The position numbers were made by a program, and so were the translations under genes. Positions 22,691 through 32,201 of a stretch of DNA of 43,046 bases are shown here, one piece after another. The stretch is from Candidatus Cloacimonadaceae bacterium (GTDB taxonomy: Bacteria; Cloacimonadota; Cloacimonadia; Cloacimonadales; Cloacimonadaceae), in NCBI GenBank assembly GCA_030693415.1, contig JAUYAR010000179.1, positions 1 through 43,046 of the forward strand. The letters are read 5' to 3'. The notes beneath the pieces were generated by a model, which was not told where the DNA came from, did not search any database, and was given only the letters and a program-made list of their open reading frames with translations. How positions within the stretch are numbered: the first letter of the stretch is position 1; each line of letters opens with the position of its first letter.

Positions 22691-23952
22691 AGATTCTTTG
22701 GATCACTAATGTCATGTTTCCTGATGTCTGCCGATATATGGGAATTTCTCAGCCTATCTCCGGCGGTTGGCTATTTGCTCGAGCAAAGCAACTGGCTCAA
22801 ATCAATGATATTACACTTTCCGTAGCCACGGTCTATAAAGGGAGACATCTTATTGAATTGGAGATTGAAAATATCCATTACTACTTGTTACCGGTACGAA
22901 GAATGGATACTTATCAGAAAAGTCTGGAACAATTTTGGGGCGATATTTGCAGGAGTTTTCAGCCGGATATCGTGCATATCAATGGAACCGAATATCCATT
23001 TGGACTGGCTTGCATGAGAGCTTACAGGGACACCAAGTACGTAGTTTCTATCCAGGGACTGGTGTCTGTGATCGCCAGATACTATTTTGGCGGTATAAGC
23101 GTCCGGGAGATCCTTATGACTACTAATCCGGTTGAGCTACTATCAGGGAGATCGATGTTTTCTGGAAAGCGGAATATGGGCAAGCGAGGAAAATACGAAA
23201 CAGAGTGTATCCTGCGAGCGGATCTAATCAGTGGAAGGACAACCTGGGATCTGGCTCACGTTCGGTCGATAAGTCCACAAGTTCAATATCATTACTGCAG
23301 CCGGACTCTTAGGGATATTTTTTACGAGTCCCCCAAGTGGAGTATCGAAAAGAAGAAACGCTATTCGATCTTTCTCAGTAAAGGCACTTCACCCTTCAAG
23401 GGTCTGCATATTGCTATCAAAGCTGCGGCAATTCTCAAAGCGGAGTATCCTGAGATCATTATCCGTATTGCGGGAAAGGATATGTTGAAACGTAGCAGTT
23501 GGAAAGATAAACTGAAGTTTAATGGCTATCAAAGATACATACTGAAGCTTGTGAAAGAATTGAAGCTGTTTAACAATATACAATTTACTGGGCCTTTGAG
23601 TGAACAGCAGGTAGCCATGGAACTGTTAGACTCGCATATATTTGTTTGTCCCTCATCGATTGAAAACAGCTCGAACTCCATTGCTGAGGCTCAGATTCTC
23701 GGCGTTCCCACCGTTGCTTCCGATGTAGGGGGTAACATGGATATGGTGGAACATGGCATCAGCGGTTTCATTTATCGCTTTGAGGAAGTTGAATTGTTGG
23801 CTCATTACATCAAGCTAATATTCGATAATGACAATATTGCAATCATGCTATCTGCTCATGCTATAAAGGCTGCCGAAATGAGACATGACCGCCAAAACAA
23901 CCTGATCGCGGATAATGAAATGTATAAAATGATTAATAATGGGGACGCTTGA
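22687..23952 (+). CDS. Glycosyltransferase, GT-B fold (family 4)
   Basis: The 421-aa product starts MKILWITNVMFPDVC. It has an N-terminal domain with a conserved glycine-rich loop (ISGGWLFARAKQLA), VHINGTEYPFGLA and SIQGLVSV, and a C-terminal donor domain (SKGTSPFKGLHIAIKAAAIL, then CPSSIENSSNSIAEAQILGVPTVASDVGG). The C-terminal part carries the E-x7-E motif of GT4 enzymes that bind the nucleotide sugar. The upstream part of the open frame (from 22564) overlaps wzx and is not used; GGGGAGGAG before the ATG at 22687 decides the start. It probably extends the repeat unit in the cytoplasm. Confidence 0.88.
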   Translation: MKILWITNVMFPDVCRYMGISQPISGGWLFARAKQLAQINDITLSVATVYKGRHLIELEIENIHYYLLPVRRMDTYQKSLEQFWGDICRSFQPDIVHINGTEYPFGLACMRAYRDTKYVVSIQGLVSVIARYYFGGISVREILMTTNPVELLSGRSMFSGKRNMGKRGKYETECILRADLISGRTTWDLAHVRSISPQVQYHYCSRTLRDIFYESPKWSIEKKKRYSIFLSKGTSPFKGLHIAIKAAAILKAEYPEIIIRIAGKDMLKRSSWKDKLKFNGYQRYILKLVKELKLFNNIQFTGPLSEQQVAMELLDSHIFVCPSSIENSSNSIAEAQILGVPTVASDVGGNMDMVEHGISGFIYRFEEVELLAHYIKLIFDNDNIAIMLSAHAIKAAEMRHDRQNNLIADNEMYKMINNGDA

Positions 23953-24048
23953 TGCTACGTGTGAAACCTGATTATAGGTTGTGTTTTATGGACAAGAGAT
24001 CATTGCTATTTTGGGATTTGGTAAACTGCTGGACTTTACGGGCTTAGT

Positions 24049-25365
24049 ATGAGACTGCGAGATATCGAGATTATCATTGTTTGTGTTTTTCTCTTGCTAA
24101 CCATAGCAGAATTCATCCAGGTTGCCGTCCAGTTTAGGTTGTTTGGTCCGAATTTATTGCACTATCGGATCTGGCAGTACTTAGTTGTGATTGTTATTTT
24201 GTTAAACAACCCGAAGGCGTTTACCACCAAATCCATGCGAATTATGTATCTATACATGGCAATCTATTTTCTTTTGGCAGCGGTAGGGCATTACGTATCA
24301 GAAAGATATGAAATCGTTGGTACCAGCACCCTCAGTGTGCTGCCCATATCGCTTGGTGTAGTTATCCTGATGAAGGAGCACTATTTTCGCCCAGAGAAAC
24401 TTCAAGATTTGCGTCTTGTAATTAGGTTTGCATGGTTGGCATACATACTTGCGTGTATTACAAGCTTGGTAGTAATATTTCTATATCCTGCCTCAGTTCG
24501 AGGAACTGAGGCAGGATTCTTCAGGGAAGAAGCGAGATCATACCGGGGTTTTGGATTGGGAGGTTATGGATTCTTTTCATCCTTACCATTCTTAATCCCA
24601 ATTCTATTTTACCAGTTTAAACACAGTCTTCAGGAGAATTGGCGTAAGTCCGTGTATTTGGCGGCTTTGATCGGCTTGTTTTTGTTCACGGTGTATAAGG
24701 GTGTCATAGTAGCTCCCTTTCTGCTCGCAGTATTCGCACTGATATTTTCTCAGTTGGGGAGAAGAAGATTTAAAGCCAATATAATTGTTTTTATCATCTT
24801 GGTGATTGTGTACGTTTTACTACCTAACCAGATAATCGGAGGTGCGTTTTTAAGCGTAGCCGATGTCGTTCCAAATCGAGACATGAGCAACAAATTTAGG
24901 GACATTGGCACATCTTACATTTCTGGCTTGGATATAGTGGAGGCAGAGGAAGGCTCTACCAACACGGTAGAACATAGAGCCTCAAGGATCATGATTAATA
25001 TTGAGCAGTTTTGGAAGAATCCCTTGATCGGTGCGGGAACTGCTGGCAATCCACATCTTTACTGGCTGAACCTTCTCGCCCAGTTTGGATTGATCGGAGC
25101 TTTTCCGCTATTTTGGTTAATCTGGGTTCAATTTGGTTATCTAAGACGATTTAGCGACGATTTCAAGTTCTATTATATCCTGAGTTTTGTTTCGTATGTT
25201 GCTTTGCTCTTTATCAAGGCATCGGGCGGATATCACTTCTATCTGGCCATCTTCTTCATTGTCCCCGGGTCATACTATTTAAATAATAGTTTTTACCCTA
25301 ATAGTCCCGTCGAAACCGACGGATACACGCACGAAAGCCCCAAAAGTGCCCGCAATATTGCGTAA
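24049..25365 (+). CDS. O-antigen polymerase-like membrane protein (Wzy candidate)
   Basis: The 438-aa protein has about 10-12 transmembrane helices and a large hydrophilic loop (about 270-330: SNKFRDIGTSYISGLDIVEAEE, then EHRASRIMINIEQFWKNPLIGAG). This is the layout of O-antigen polymerases and ligases of the Wzy_C/WaaL kind; the loop's W-K-NP-LIG-G segment is typical. No other polymerase candidate exists in the window, so it is the likely Wzy, polymerising the flipped repeat units in the periplasm. The sequence contains a perfect 13-bp hairpin within the coding region (24487-24515). Confidence 0.75.
   Translation: MRLRDIEIIIVCVFLLLTIAEFIQVAVQFRLFGPNLLHYRIWQYLVVIVILLNNPKAFTTKSMRIMYLYMAIYFLLAAVGHYVSERYEIVGTSTLSVLPISLGVVILMKEHYFRPEKLQDLRLVIRFAWLAYILACITSLVVIFLYPASVRGTEAGFFREEARSYRGFGLGGYGFFSSLPFLIPILFYQFKHSLQENWRKSVYLAALIGLFLFTVYKGVIVAPFLLAVFALIFSQLGRRRFKANIIVFIILVIVYVLLPNQIIGGAFLSVADVVPNRDMSNKFRDIGTSYISGLDIVEAEEGSTNTVEHRASRIMINIEQFWKNPLIGAGTAGNPHLYWLNLLAQFGLIGAFPLFWLIWVQFGYLRRFSDDFKFYYILSFVSYVALLFIKASGGYHFYLAIFFIVPGSYYLNNSFYPNSPVETDGYTHESPKSARNIA
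24487..24515. repeat. Perfect 13-bp inverted repeat inside the polymerase gene
   Basis: CCTGCCTCAGTTC (24487-24499) and GAACTGAGGCAGG (24503-24515) are exact reverse complements separated by GAG. The sequence is in frame and encodes PASVRGTEAG. The stem is GC-rich and would fold strongly in the mRNA. Confidence 0.9.
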
Positions 25366-25412
25366 AACATGCACATTAATCTTTCTTATAAATAAGAACT
25401 ATTTGGAGTACT

Positions 25413-26375
25413 ATGGTCAGCCTTGATACTGTGCAACGGAAGAAAATATATCTGGCGGGTCATTCTGGTATGGTAGGTAGGGCTACCTTGACTGAATTGA
25501 CAGTAAACGGATACACAAATATACTTACCACGCCTCCAGATTTTGATCTCAGGCGACAGGATCTGGTAAACAGATATTTTGAAATCCATAGACCAGAATC
25601 AGTAATAGTAGCAGCCGCAAGGGTTGGGGGTATTTTGGCGAACAGCAGGTACCCTTATGACTTTATTATCGATAATCTGTTGATCGAAGCAAATCTGATA
25701 AATGCTGCAGTGAAGTTTAATGTACCGGATCTGATATTTTTGGGAAGTTCCTGTATTTATCCCCAAAAAGCTTCTCAGCCCATTAAAGAGGAATCTTTGT
25801 TGACGGGTTCGCTGGAGCCGACAAATGAGTGGTATGCCATTGCCAAGATTGGAGGGATAAAGCTCTGCCAGGCTGCGAACCGGCAATTCGGCTTGAATTA
25901 TCTCTCTCTCATGCCAACCAATTTGTACGGAGAAGGAGACAATTTCGATCTCCAGACAAGCCATGTGCTGCCTGCAATGCTCAGGAAGTTCCATGATGCA
26001 AAACCAGATGGCTCAGTTCAGCTTTGGGGGACAGGGTCTCCAATGAGGGAATTTATGCATGTACGAGATTTGGCGAAAGCCATCAGATTTGTGCTTGAGC
26101 ACGAATGTCCAGAAGATATCTATAATGTGGGTACCGGGGAGGACATATCCATCAGAGATCTGGCAAAAATGATCCAAATGACAGTTGGTCATGAGGGTCC
26201 AATAGTGTGGGACAGTGGTAAACCAGACGGCACTCCGCGTAAACTACTCGATGTGAGCAGGCTTCATTCAATGGGCTGGAAGCATACGATAGAGCTGGAA
26301 GATGGCATTGCCGCAACCTATAAATGGATGATTAACAACACAAAGACATTACGGGAAGTGAAACATGGAAGCTAA
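25413..26375 (+). CDS. fcl: GDP-L-fucose synthase (GDP-4-keto-6-deoxymannose epimerase/reductase)
   Basis: Fcl/WcaG converts GDP-4-keto-6-deoxymannose to GDP-L-fucose with NADPH. The 320-aa product has the SDR glycine motif [10 protein letters not shown] at residues 15-24, [14 protein letters not shown], the catalytic serine region LGSSCIYP, the YxxxK pair in WYAIAKIGG, and [10 protein letters not shown], all diagnostic for the family. GGAG precedes the ATG. It overlaps gmd by 11 bases. The order fcl-gmd is the reverse of the common gmd-fcl arrangement. Confidence 0.95.
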   Translation: MVSLDTVQRKKIYLAGHSGMVGRATLTELTVNGYTNILTTPPDFDLRRQDLVNRYFEIHRPESVIVAAARVGGILANSRYPYDFIIDNLLIEANLINAAVKFNVPDLIFLGSSCIYPQKASQPIKEESLLTGSLEPTNEWYAIAKIGGIKLCQAANRQFGLNYLSLMPTNLYGEGDNFDLQTSHVLPAMLRKFHDAKPDGSVQLWGTGSPMREFMHVRDLAKAIRFVLEHECPEDIYNVGTGEDISIRDLAKMIQMTVGHEGPIVWDSGKPDGTPRKLLDVSRLHSMGWKHTIELEDGIAATYKWMINNTKTLREVKHGS

Positions 26376-27417
26376 GGTCGCATTGATCACCGGCATCACC
26401 GGGCAGGATGGCTCGTACTTGGCAGAACTATTGCTGGATAAGGGATACATCGTCCACGGAATCATCAGAAGAGCCAGTTCCTTCAATACTCAACGCATAG
26501 ATCATCTATTTAGTAACCCACAAATTTACAACCAAAGAATGTTTTTGCACTATGGTGATCTGACTGATTCAAGTAATATTAACCGTCTTATTGAAAAAAT
26601 CAAACCGGTAGAAATCTACAACCTTGGTGCGCAAAGCCATGTTCAGGTATCATTTGAAGTTCCGGAATATACTGCGGAGGTTGATGCAATCGGAACTTTG
26701 CGGTTTCTTGACGCAATCAAAGAAAGCGGTATCAAATGCCGATTTTACCAAGCTTCAACTTCCGAGCTGTTTGGCAAGGTGCAGGAGATTCCACAGCGGG
26801 AATCCACACCATTTTATCCCAGGAGTCCTTATGCAGTGGCAAAACTTTATGCATACTGGGCAGTTGTAAATTATCGGGAAGCTTATGATCTATATGCGTG
26901 CAATGGAATACTCTTCAATCATGAAAGCGAACGCCGTGGTGAAACATTTGTCACAAGAAAGATCAGCGTGGGTGTGGCAAAAATCATGCTGGGGAAGCAA
27001 AATTATTTAACCCTCGGAAATATTGATGCCAAACGTGATTGGGGATATGCACCCGAGTATGTTGAAGGTATGTGGCGAATGCTGCAACAAGAAATAGCTA
27101 GCGATTATATTCTTGCCACAGGTGAGACTCACACGGTTAGAGAGTTTATAGTGGAGGCATTCAGATATTTTGGAGAGGAGCTTGTCTGGGATGGAACAGG
27201 CGTTGATGAACGGGGATTTTTAACCTCCAACGGTAAGCAGGTGGTGCATATCGATCCAAGATATTTCAGACCAACGGAAGTCGAAATCCTGATTGGAGAC
27301 AGCAGTAAAGCCCAAGCAGAATTGGGATGGAAATCACAAACTACATTCAAGGAGTTGGTCAATTTGATGGTCTTGTCTGATTACGAGAGGTTGAAACCAG
27401 TCCCAGGTCGCCAATGA
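26365..27417 (+). CDS. gmd: GDP-mannose 4,6-dehydratase
   Basis: Gmd makes GDP-4-keto-6-deoxymannose, the substrate of the Fcl enzyme encoded just upstream. The 350-aa protein shows [59 protein letters not shown], the catalytic [26 protein letters not shown] (YxxxK) and [17 protein letters not shown], a complete set of Gmd motifs, at normal length. The next gene starts in an ATGA overlap with its stop. GDP-L-fucose (or GDP-rhamnose) is therefore one building block of the polymer. Confidence 0.96.
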   Translation: MEAKVALITGITGQDGSYLAELLLDKGYIVHGIIRRASSFNTQRIDHLFSNPQIYNQRMFLHYGDLTDSSNINRLIEKIKPVEIYNLGAQSHVQVSFEVPEYTAEVDAIGTLRFLDAIKESGIKCRFYQASTSELFGKVQEIPQRESTPFYPRSPYAVAKLYAYWAVVNYREAYDLYACNGILFNHESERRGETFVTRKISVGVAKIMLGKQNYLTLGNIDAKRDWGYAPEYVEGMWRMLQQEIASDYILATGETHTVREFIVEAFRYFGEELVWDGTGVDERGFLTSNGKQVVHIDPRYFRPTEVEILIGDSSKAQAELGWKSQTTFKELVNLMVLSDYERLKPVPGRQ

Positions 27418-27998
27418 TAAATCGACTGTCAACAATTCATCAGCAATTACGCCTCTATTTCCAACGGTTGCTATCCAACGCTTATATGTTTGGGTATAGC
27501 TATCTGATTGGTTTACGAATTACTAAATGCAACTTTTATGGTCTTCCGTGCTTTAGGTTTGCGGCAGGTTCATCAGTTCAATTCGGTATGGGATGCACAT
27601 TTCGTTCAAGTCATCTATCCAATATGATTGGGATTAATCATCAATGCATTTTCAGCACATTCAGTAATAATGCTATCCTGAGCATAGGCAAGAACTGTGG
27701 TTTCAGCGGAACCGTGATAGGTGTCTTTAGCAGAGTAACCTTAGGTGACAACGTGAGATGCGGAGCAAATACTGTGATCACCGATGGCGACTGGCATTCA
27801 AAAGATTCCCGGGTAGGGAATCCGTTGCCGATCTACATCGAAGACAATGTATGGATAGGCCTCAATGTCCTGGTCATGAAAGGCGTCACAATCGGGCAAA
27901 ACTCGATCATTGGTGCAGGAAGCGTAGTGACCAAGGATATTCCGGCAAATGTGATTGCTGCAGGCAATCCTTGCAAAGTGATAAAAGAAATCAAATGA
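27414..27998 (+). CDS. Hexapeptide-repeat acyltransferase
   Basis: The 194-aa protein has a helical, basic N-terminus and then a left-handed beta-helix of imperfect hexapeptide repeats ([27 protein letters not shown]). The CoA-binding end is characteristic of the family: [40 protein letters not shown] and NPCKVIKEI. Catalytic histidine candidate: DGDWHSKD. It resembles WcaF/LacA-type O-acetyltransferases and could acetylate fucose or another residue. ATGA overlaps join it to gmd before and the glycosyltransferase after. Confidence 0.88.
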   Translation: MINRLSTIHQQLRLYFQRLLSNAYMFGYSYLIGLRITKCNFYGLPCFRFAAGSSVQFGMGCTFRSSHLSNMIGINHQCIFSTFSNNAILSIGKNCGFSGTVIGVFSRVTLGDNVRCGANTVITDGDWHSKDSRVGNPLPIYIEDNVWIGLNVLVMKGVTIGQNSIIGAGSVVTKDIPANVIAAGNPCKVIKEIK

Positions 27999-29185
27999 CA
28001 ATGAATACAGGATGTGTAAACAGGATAGTTTTCTTATCCGGTTCGGGCTTTCCCGATAACAAGTCAGCCTATGTTAACAAGCTTACATTAATGTCAAAAG
28101 CCTTACTTGAATCGGGATACCACACGGTAATATTGTCCAAATCGGCTTCAAAAAATCAGTCGGTAAAACGACACGGATTTCATGAAGGGATCGAGTATTT
28201 ATATCTATCGGGAAACAAGAGTAAGATAGGGCGGGTTACACAGTTTTTATCGTATTTACGAGCACATTACAGAGAGTTGGTCTATCTTATCCGCCTAAGT
28301 AAGCGCTCGGTGAAGTGCGCATTAATCATGTCATACACTCCTGCCCTAATGGTTATTTATTATTGGATTGTCGCAAGAATTCTGAAACATAAGCTCATAA
28401 TCAGTATCATGGAGTATCACCTCAGCACTGCTTCAGGGTTTACCAAAAAGGTAAATGCGTATTTCTTTGACCATTTATCTTATGGATTTTGCGATGGTGT
28501 AATTCCTATCAGCCATTATCTTGAAGATGTTGTTAGAAAAAGATTCACTCACAAACCCACATTGATCCTTCCGGTTCTTGCCGATTATCATATTTCAGTG
28601 GATACCGCTGACTCTCTTACGTTAATCTCGGAATTAGGAGCGCAAAAGTACTTCCTGTATTGCGCGGGGATTGGTTATAGAGATACTTGTGAGTTTGTGA
28701 CTCGTTCCTTTATCGAGCTTGGCAACCCTGATGTAAAGCTTGTAATGGTCTTGTCCGGTCATCCGCGTAGCATTGCAGAGTTCCGGAATCAATATGAGAA
28801 ATATGGCAACATAGTGGTGCTAAGCGATCTTACGTATAGTCAGCTTTATTCATGCTATCAAAATGCACTGGCGCTTTTAGTTCCTTTGCGTGAGCAGCGG
28901 AAAGACGAAGCCCGCTTCCCACAAAAGATTGCCGAGTATTTATCGAGCGCGAGACCGATTATCACGAACGGTTTTGGGGAGATTAATTTCCATTTCAGGG
29001 ACAAAGATAATGCTTTTGTTGTAGACAACTATAATGAAAGTATGTTTTGCGAGGCAATGAATTTTGTTCTCAATAACCCCAAAATTGCCGAAGGTATAGG
29101 TCTTAGGGGAAGAGAATACGGTCTTAGTCATTTCCATTATCAGGTTCACTCTACCAGACTCATGTCCTTTATCGAATCATTATGA
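27995..29185 (+). CDS. Glycosyltransferase, GT-B fold (family 4-like)
   Basis: The 396-aa product begins [20 protein letters not shown] (ATG overlapping the upstream stop). Its N-terminal domain resembles family 4 transferases ([29 protein letters not shown]). The C-terminal domain has [10 protein letters not shown] and [25 protein letters not shown], followed by [19 protein letters not shown], where K-x-x-EY replaces the more usual EGxP motif. It presumably adds a sugar to the repeat unit. An open frame extends upstream to 27758 inside the acyltransferase, but the ATG at 27995 fits the coupling pattern. Confidence 0.85.
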   Translation: MTMNTGCVNRIVFLSGSGFPDNKSAYVNKLTLMSKALLESGYHTVILSKSASKNQSVKRHGFHEGIEYLYLSGNKSKIGRVTQFLSYLRAHYRELVYLIRLSKRSVKCALIMSYTPALMVIYYWIVARILKHKLIISIMEYHLSTASGFTKKVNAYFFDHLSYGFCDGVIPISHYLEDVVRKRFTHKPTLILPVLADYHISVDTADSLTLISELGAQKYFLYCAGIGYRDTCEFVTRSFIELGNPDVKLVMVLSGHPRSIAEFRNQYEKYGNIVVLSDLTYSQLYSCYQNALALLVPLREQRKDEARFPQKIAEYLSSARPIITNGFGEINFHFRDKDNAFVVDNYNESMFCEAMNFVLNNPKIAEGIGLRGREYGLSHFHYQVHSTRLMSFIESL

Positions 29186-29252
29186 AATTAATCACATGCA
29201 GTCTCTACTTTAAAGTGCTCTTTCATAAGGCATGAAACACATTGATATCTGA
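29182..29252 (+). other. Two overlapping mini-ORFs before the CapA-like gene
   Basis: An ATG at 29182 overlaps the upstream stop and opens a 17-codon frame ending at 29235. Its stop overlaps another ATG (29232), which opens a 6-codon frame ending at 29252, past the TTG at 29242 assigned to the CapA-like gene. As at 22655-22690, a chain of ATGA overlaps spans an intergenic gap. Confidence 0.3.
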
Positions 29253-30351
29253 TCCTCCATCCGTAAAGCTCATGTTTTTAGGCGATATAAGCCTCAATGA
29301 TGACTACAATAATCTATATGTTAGCGGTGAGAAACCTTTTCTGGCAGTTGGTCACATGCTCAGGGAAGCGGATTTGGTTGTCGGCAATCTGGAGTGTTTT
29401 TCAACGGGAAACCAAGGTGAAAATGTTCTCAAAGAATACAACCTGAAGGCAAATCCAGAAACCTTAAACTATCTATGTGATCTCAAATTGGGATTGGTTG
29501 GGTTAGCAAATAATCACGCGTACGACAATTTGGATAGTGGATTTCAGAGGACGATTGAGTTTCTGCGGGACAACAAAATCGCCTATATCGGAGCAGCACT
29601 TGATGGGCGTGAGCATATTCCCTACATCTTTGAAGCTAAAGGTATCAAAATTGCCATTTTCAATTACGTAGCAATGGACACAAACCCAAGAATTCCTGCT
29701 GATGCAAAGGTGAAACTCAATTGGTTCAATACGGATAAAGTAACCAAGGATATAGCCCTCTTACGCGCTTCGGTTGATCATATTGTGATTTTCCCTCACT
29801 GGGGAGGTTTGATGGAAGGATCAATGTATCCGGATCGGGAGTTATTACAAACCGCCAAAATGCTGATTGTTGCTGGGGCGGATTTGATAGTCGGGCATCA
29901 TTCACATACCATCCAGCCGTACGAAATCTATAGAGGGAAATACATATTTTATAGTCTTGGCAATTTCTGCTTTTCGGATATCGTAAAAAAAAATGTCAGA
30001 TCCCAATCTGATTACGGCAGAACACGCCATTCGGTAATCCTTGACATAGTCTTTTCCAAGATTGGATATACGGTGTGTCCGAAACCTATAACCAATAACA
30101 ATTGTTATATTGTTTGCGATTCACCCTCGGGTATCTTCAACATTCCAAATCTGTCTAAATTCAGAATCTTGTATGATAGCCGAATTGTCTGGGGCATCTA
30201 TTATTTTTACGAGAAGAATATCTATAAAATCATCAGATACTTTTTTTCCAATCAGCGTAATCCTCTGAGGCAGTTGTTTTCCATCAAGCCGTATTTGATG
30301 AAGAAAACCATGACAAATCTGCTGCGCACGATTTTCAAAACTGGCCGATAA
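29242..30351 (+). CDS. CapA family metallophosphatase-like protein
   Basis: The 369-aa protein has the CapA/PgsA metal-dependent phosphatase-fold motifs in order: FLGDISL, VVGNLECF, GLANNHAYD, FPHWGG and VGHHSHTIQP, then YFIFYSLGNFCFS-like (here YIFYSLGNFCFS). CapA proteins are needed for poly-gamma-glutamate capsule and turn up in polysaccharide loci; their precise reaction is not well established. There is no signal peptide. A basic and aromatic tail (about 310-369) may touch the membrane. The assigned start is TTG at 29242 with weak AAGG upstream; ATG at 29272 is in frame but would cut into the first strand. A frame slip just before it cannot be excluded. Confidence 0.83.
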   Translation: MISDPPSVKLMFLGDISLNDDYNNLYVSGEKPFLAVGHMLREADLVVGNLECFSTGNQGENVLKEYNLKANPETLNYLCDLKLGLVGLANNHAYDNLDSGFQRTIEFLRDNKIAYIGAALDGREHIPYIFEAKGIKIAIFNYVAMDTNPRIPADAKVKLNWFNTDKVTKDIALLRASVDHIVIFPHWGGLMEGSMYPDRELLQTAKMLIVAGADLIVGHHSHTIQPYEIYRGKYIFYSLGNFCFSDIVKKNVRSQSDYGRTRHSVILDIVFSKIGYTVCPKPITNNNCYIVCDSPSGIFNIPNLSKFRILYDSRIVWGIYYFYEKNIYKIIRYFFSNQRNPLRQLFSIKPYLMKKTMTNLLRTIFKTGR

Positions 30352-30443
30352 CGCCGTATCAGAAAATGATTTGAAGTGCGCTGAAACTATGTTTACTCAC
30401 AGAATTTCGTTTAATTTTAAGATCAAATTATGGAGCACACTTT

Positions 30444-32201
30444 ATGCGTAAGACTTGGCATCTATCGAACATATCAATGAACAATTCGATTGGCGGTCAA
30501 TATAATACGGAAATTCCGGTGTGGGAAAAGTTGTGCGATAATGGCTTTACTGTGTACATTGATGGCTATATCATGCCTCGATGCGCCTATTATCAGGATT
30601 TGAAACACCTGAATCAAGTGGAATTGGCGGAGTATCTATATAAAAAGCACGGCAGAGATTTCGTAAAATTTATCAAAGGTGTTTTTTGTGTAGTTATATT
30701 ACACAAAGACAAGTTTCTGGTATTTACAGACAGGCATAGTATCAACAATTTTTTTGTTTATCAAAAAGCAAACTCATTTATCGTAAGCAACTCCATGGAT
30801 TTGATATCAGCCAGAGTTGAGCTTGAGGTGGACAAGGAAAATGCCGCTACCTTTACCTTATTGTCTCATTTTATCAATGGGGCAACGATGTTTGAAAATG
30901 TAAAATCGTCAACTCCTGGGATGTACATTGAATATGATGGGACTCTGCTAACAGCATCCAACTATTGGCAGGTATCTGACCTCCTAAAAAAAGACAGAGA
31001 GATATCCCTACACCCCTACAATAATTATGCAGATCAGTGGAATGATCTTATCGGCAATTATCTGGAATACTTAAAGCCCTCTGGTGTTTCCATTACTATA
31101 ACCGCTGGCAACGACAGCCGGATGGTACTTGCCTCTTTGTTGGCTCACGGCACTAAAGTTCATGGCTTCACTTACGGGAATCCAGAATCTTATGAAGCGG
31201 TAATCTCCAAAAAGGTTGCTGAAGCCGGAGGATTTGCACACTCACAGTATTTTGCGGAGCATCCCGATGCAAGCTGGATGGAGAAAACTGCCGCCAACTT
31301 GGTTGAATTAGGGAACTCAATGGTTAGTATTCAACGTGCCCACAGATATGATGCTTATGATGCAGAGCATAAGTATTATCCGGATAATAACATGATATTT
31401 ACCGGTTTGATGGGCGGAGAATATATAAAAAAACCCGGGATAAACTCACCGGCACTTCATCCTTTAATTCACGAAATAGGCAAGTATAAAAGCAAATCAG
31501 AACTTTTTCACTTCATCACAAAAAAATTAGTAGCATTGAGTATTCGCACGGATGTGGTTGATGTCAAGAAAGTGTGTGATCAGCTGCTTGATTTTATGAA
31601 TCTTGCCAAAGGATATTCTGATAGTGAGCGTTCGTTCATTTTTTTATACCTGTACTACGGGTGTGCGCATCATTCACAGGATTCCCGCATCTTGTCGCAC
31701 TTCTACGATTATCCCGTCAGTCCTTTCATGGATATCGATTTCCTCCAGATGCTTGCAGGATACAAACAGTGGTATGTCAACAGCACTCAGAGTGCTTACA
31801 ATCGCTTATTTCACTCCGAGTTTCTTGTTGCCATTACACATATATTAGCACCGCAGTTATCCCAAGTTCCTTACGGGAAAAGAGGTAAATATACGGCGGC
31901 AGATATGATGTCAAAAAGGATTAAATACGTGATCGATAGGATTAGATATATTTTTATCAACGACAGAAAAAAATACCCTCGGAGTTTTGTAATTGGAAAA
32001 TGGATGTATGACTTTTGCAAAAAAAGGCTGGCTTGTTTTGACACAGGACCCGGAGATATATTTGTAAGGGATATGCTATCTGAAAAACTCGAATTGCTCA
32101 GGGGAATTACGATTGAGGCAGATTGGCAATCAATCACTAACCCTGTCAACCTTCTTATGAACGAGGAACGTTTTGAGAAAAAAAAAAGTAGCCATTCTTA
32201 A
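30444..32201 (+). CDS. Asparagine-synthetase-like amide ligase lacking the glutaminase cysteine
   Basis: The 585-aa protein has the two-domain AsnB layout. Residues of about 35-175 form a class-II glutaminase-like fold (FVKFIKGVFCVVILHKDKFLVFTDR, then FIVSNSMDL). From about 195 on there is an ATP-pyrophosphatase domain whose PP-loop reads ITAGNDSRMVL (residues 219-229; SGGxDS in AsnB). The start is MRKTWHLS, so the N-terminal cysteine that releases ammonia from glutamine is absent. Enzymes that lost it, such as beta-lactam synthetase, use another amine. AsnB-like proteins also occur in exosortase-linked polysaccharide loci. The next gene, an ATP-grasp ligase, overlaps it by 29 bases. It likely forms an amide on a sugar carboxylate or amine; the substrate is unknown. 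Confidence 0.8.
   Translation: MRKTWHLSNISMNNSIGGQYNTEIPVWEKLCDNGFTVYIDGYIMPRCAYYQDLKHLNQVELAEYLYKKHGRDFVKFIKGVFCVVILHKDKFLVFTDRHSINNFFVYQKANSFIVSNSMDLISARVELEVDKENAATFTLLSHFINGATMFENVKSSTPGMYIEYDGTLLTASNYWQVSDLLKKDREISLHPYNNYADQWNDLIGNYLEYLKPSGVSITITAGNDSRMVLASLLAHGTKVHGFTYGNPESYEAVISKKVAEAGGFAHSQYFAEHPDASWMEKTAANLVELGNSMVSIQRAHRYDAYDAEHKYYPDNNMIFTGLMGGEYIKKPGINSPALHPLIHEIGKYKSKSELFHFITKKLVALSIRTDVVDVKKVCDQLLDFMNLAKGYSDSERSFIFLYLYYGCAHHSQDSRILSHFYDYPVSPFMDIDFLQMLAGYKQWYVNSTQSAYNRLFHSEFLVAITHILAPQLSQVPYGKRGKYTAADMMSKRIKYVIDRIRYIFINDRKKYPRSFVIGKWMYDFCKKRLACFDTGPGDIFVRDMLSEKLELLRGITIEADWQSITNPVNLLMNEERFEKKKSSHS

Noticed and set aside
27758-27994. Longer N-terminus of the glycosyltransferase from 27758
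   Set aside because: It lies inside the acyltransferase gene, with a composition typical of a shadow frame; the ATG at 27995 is in an ATGA overlap.
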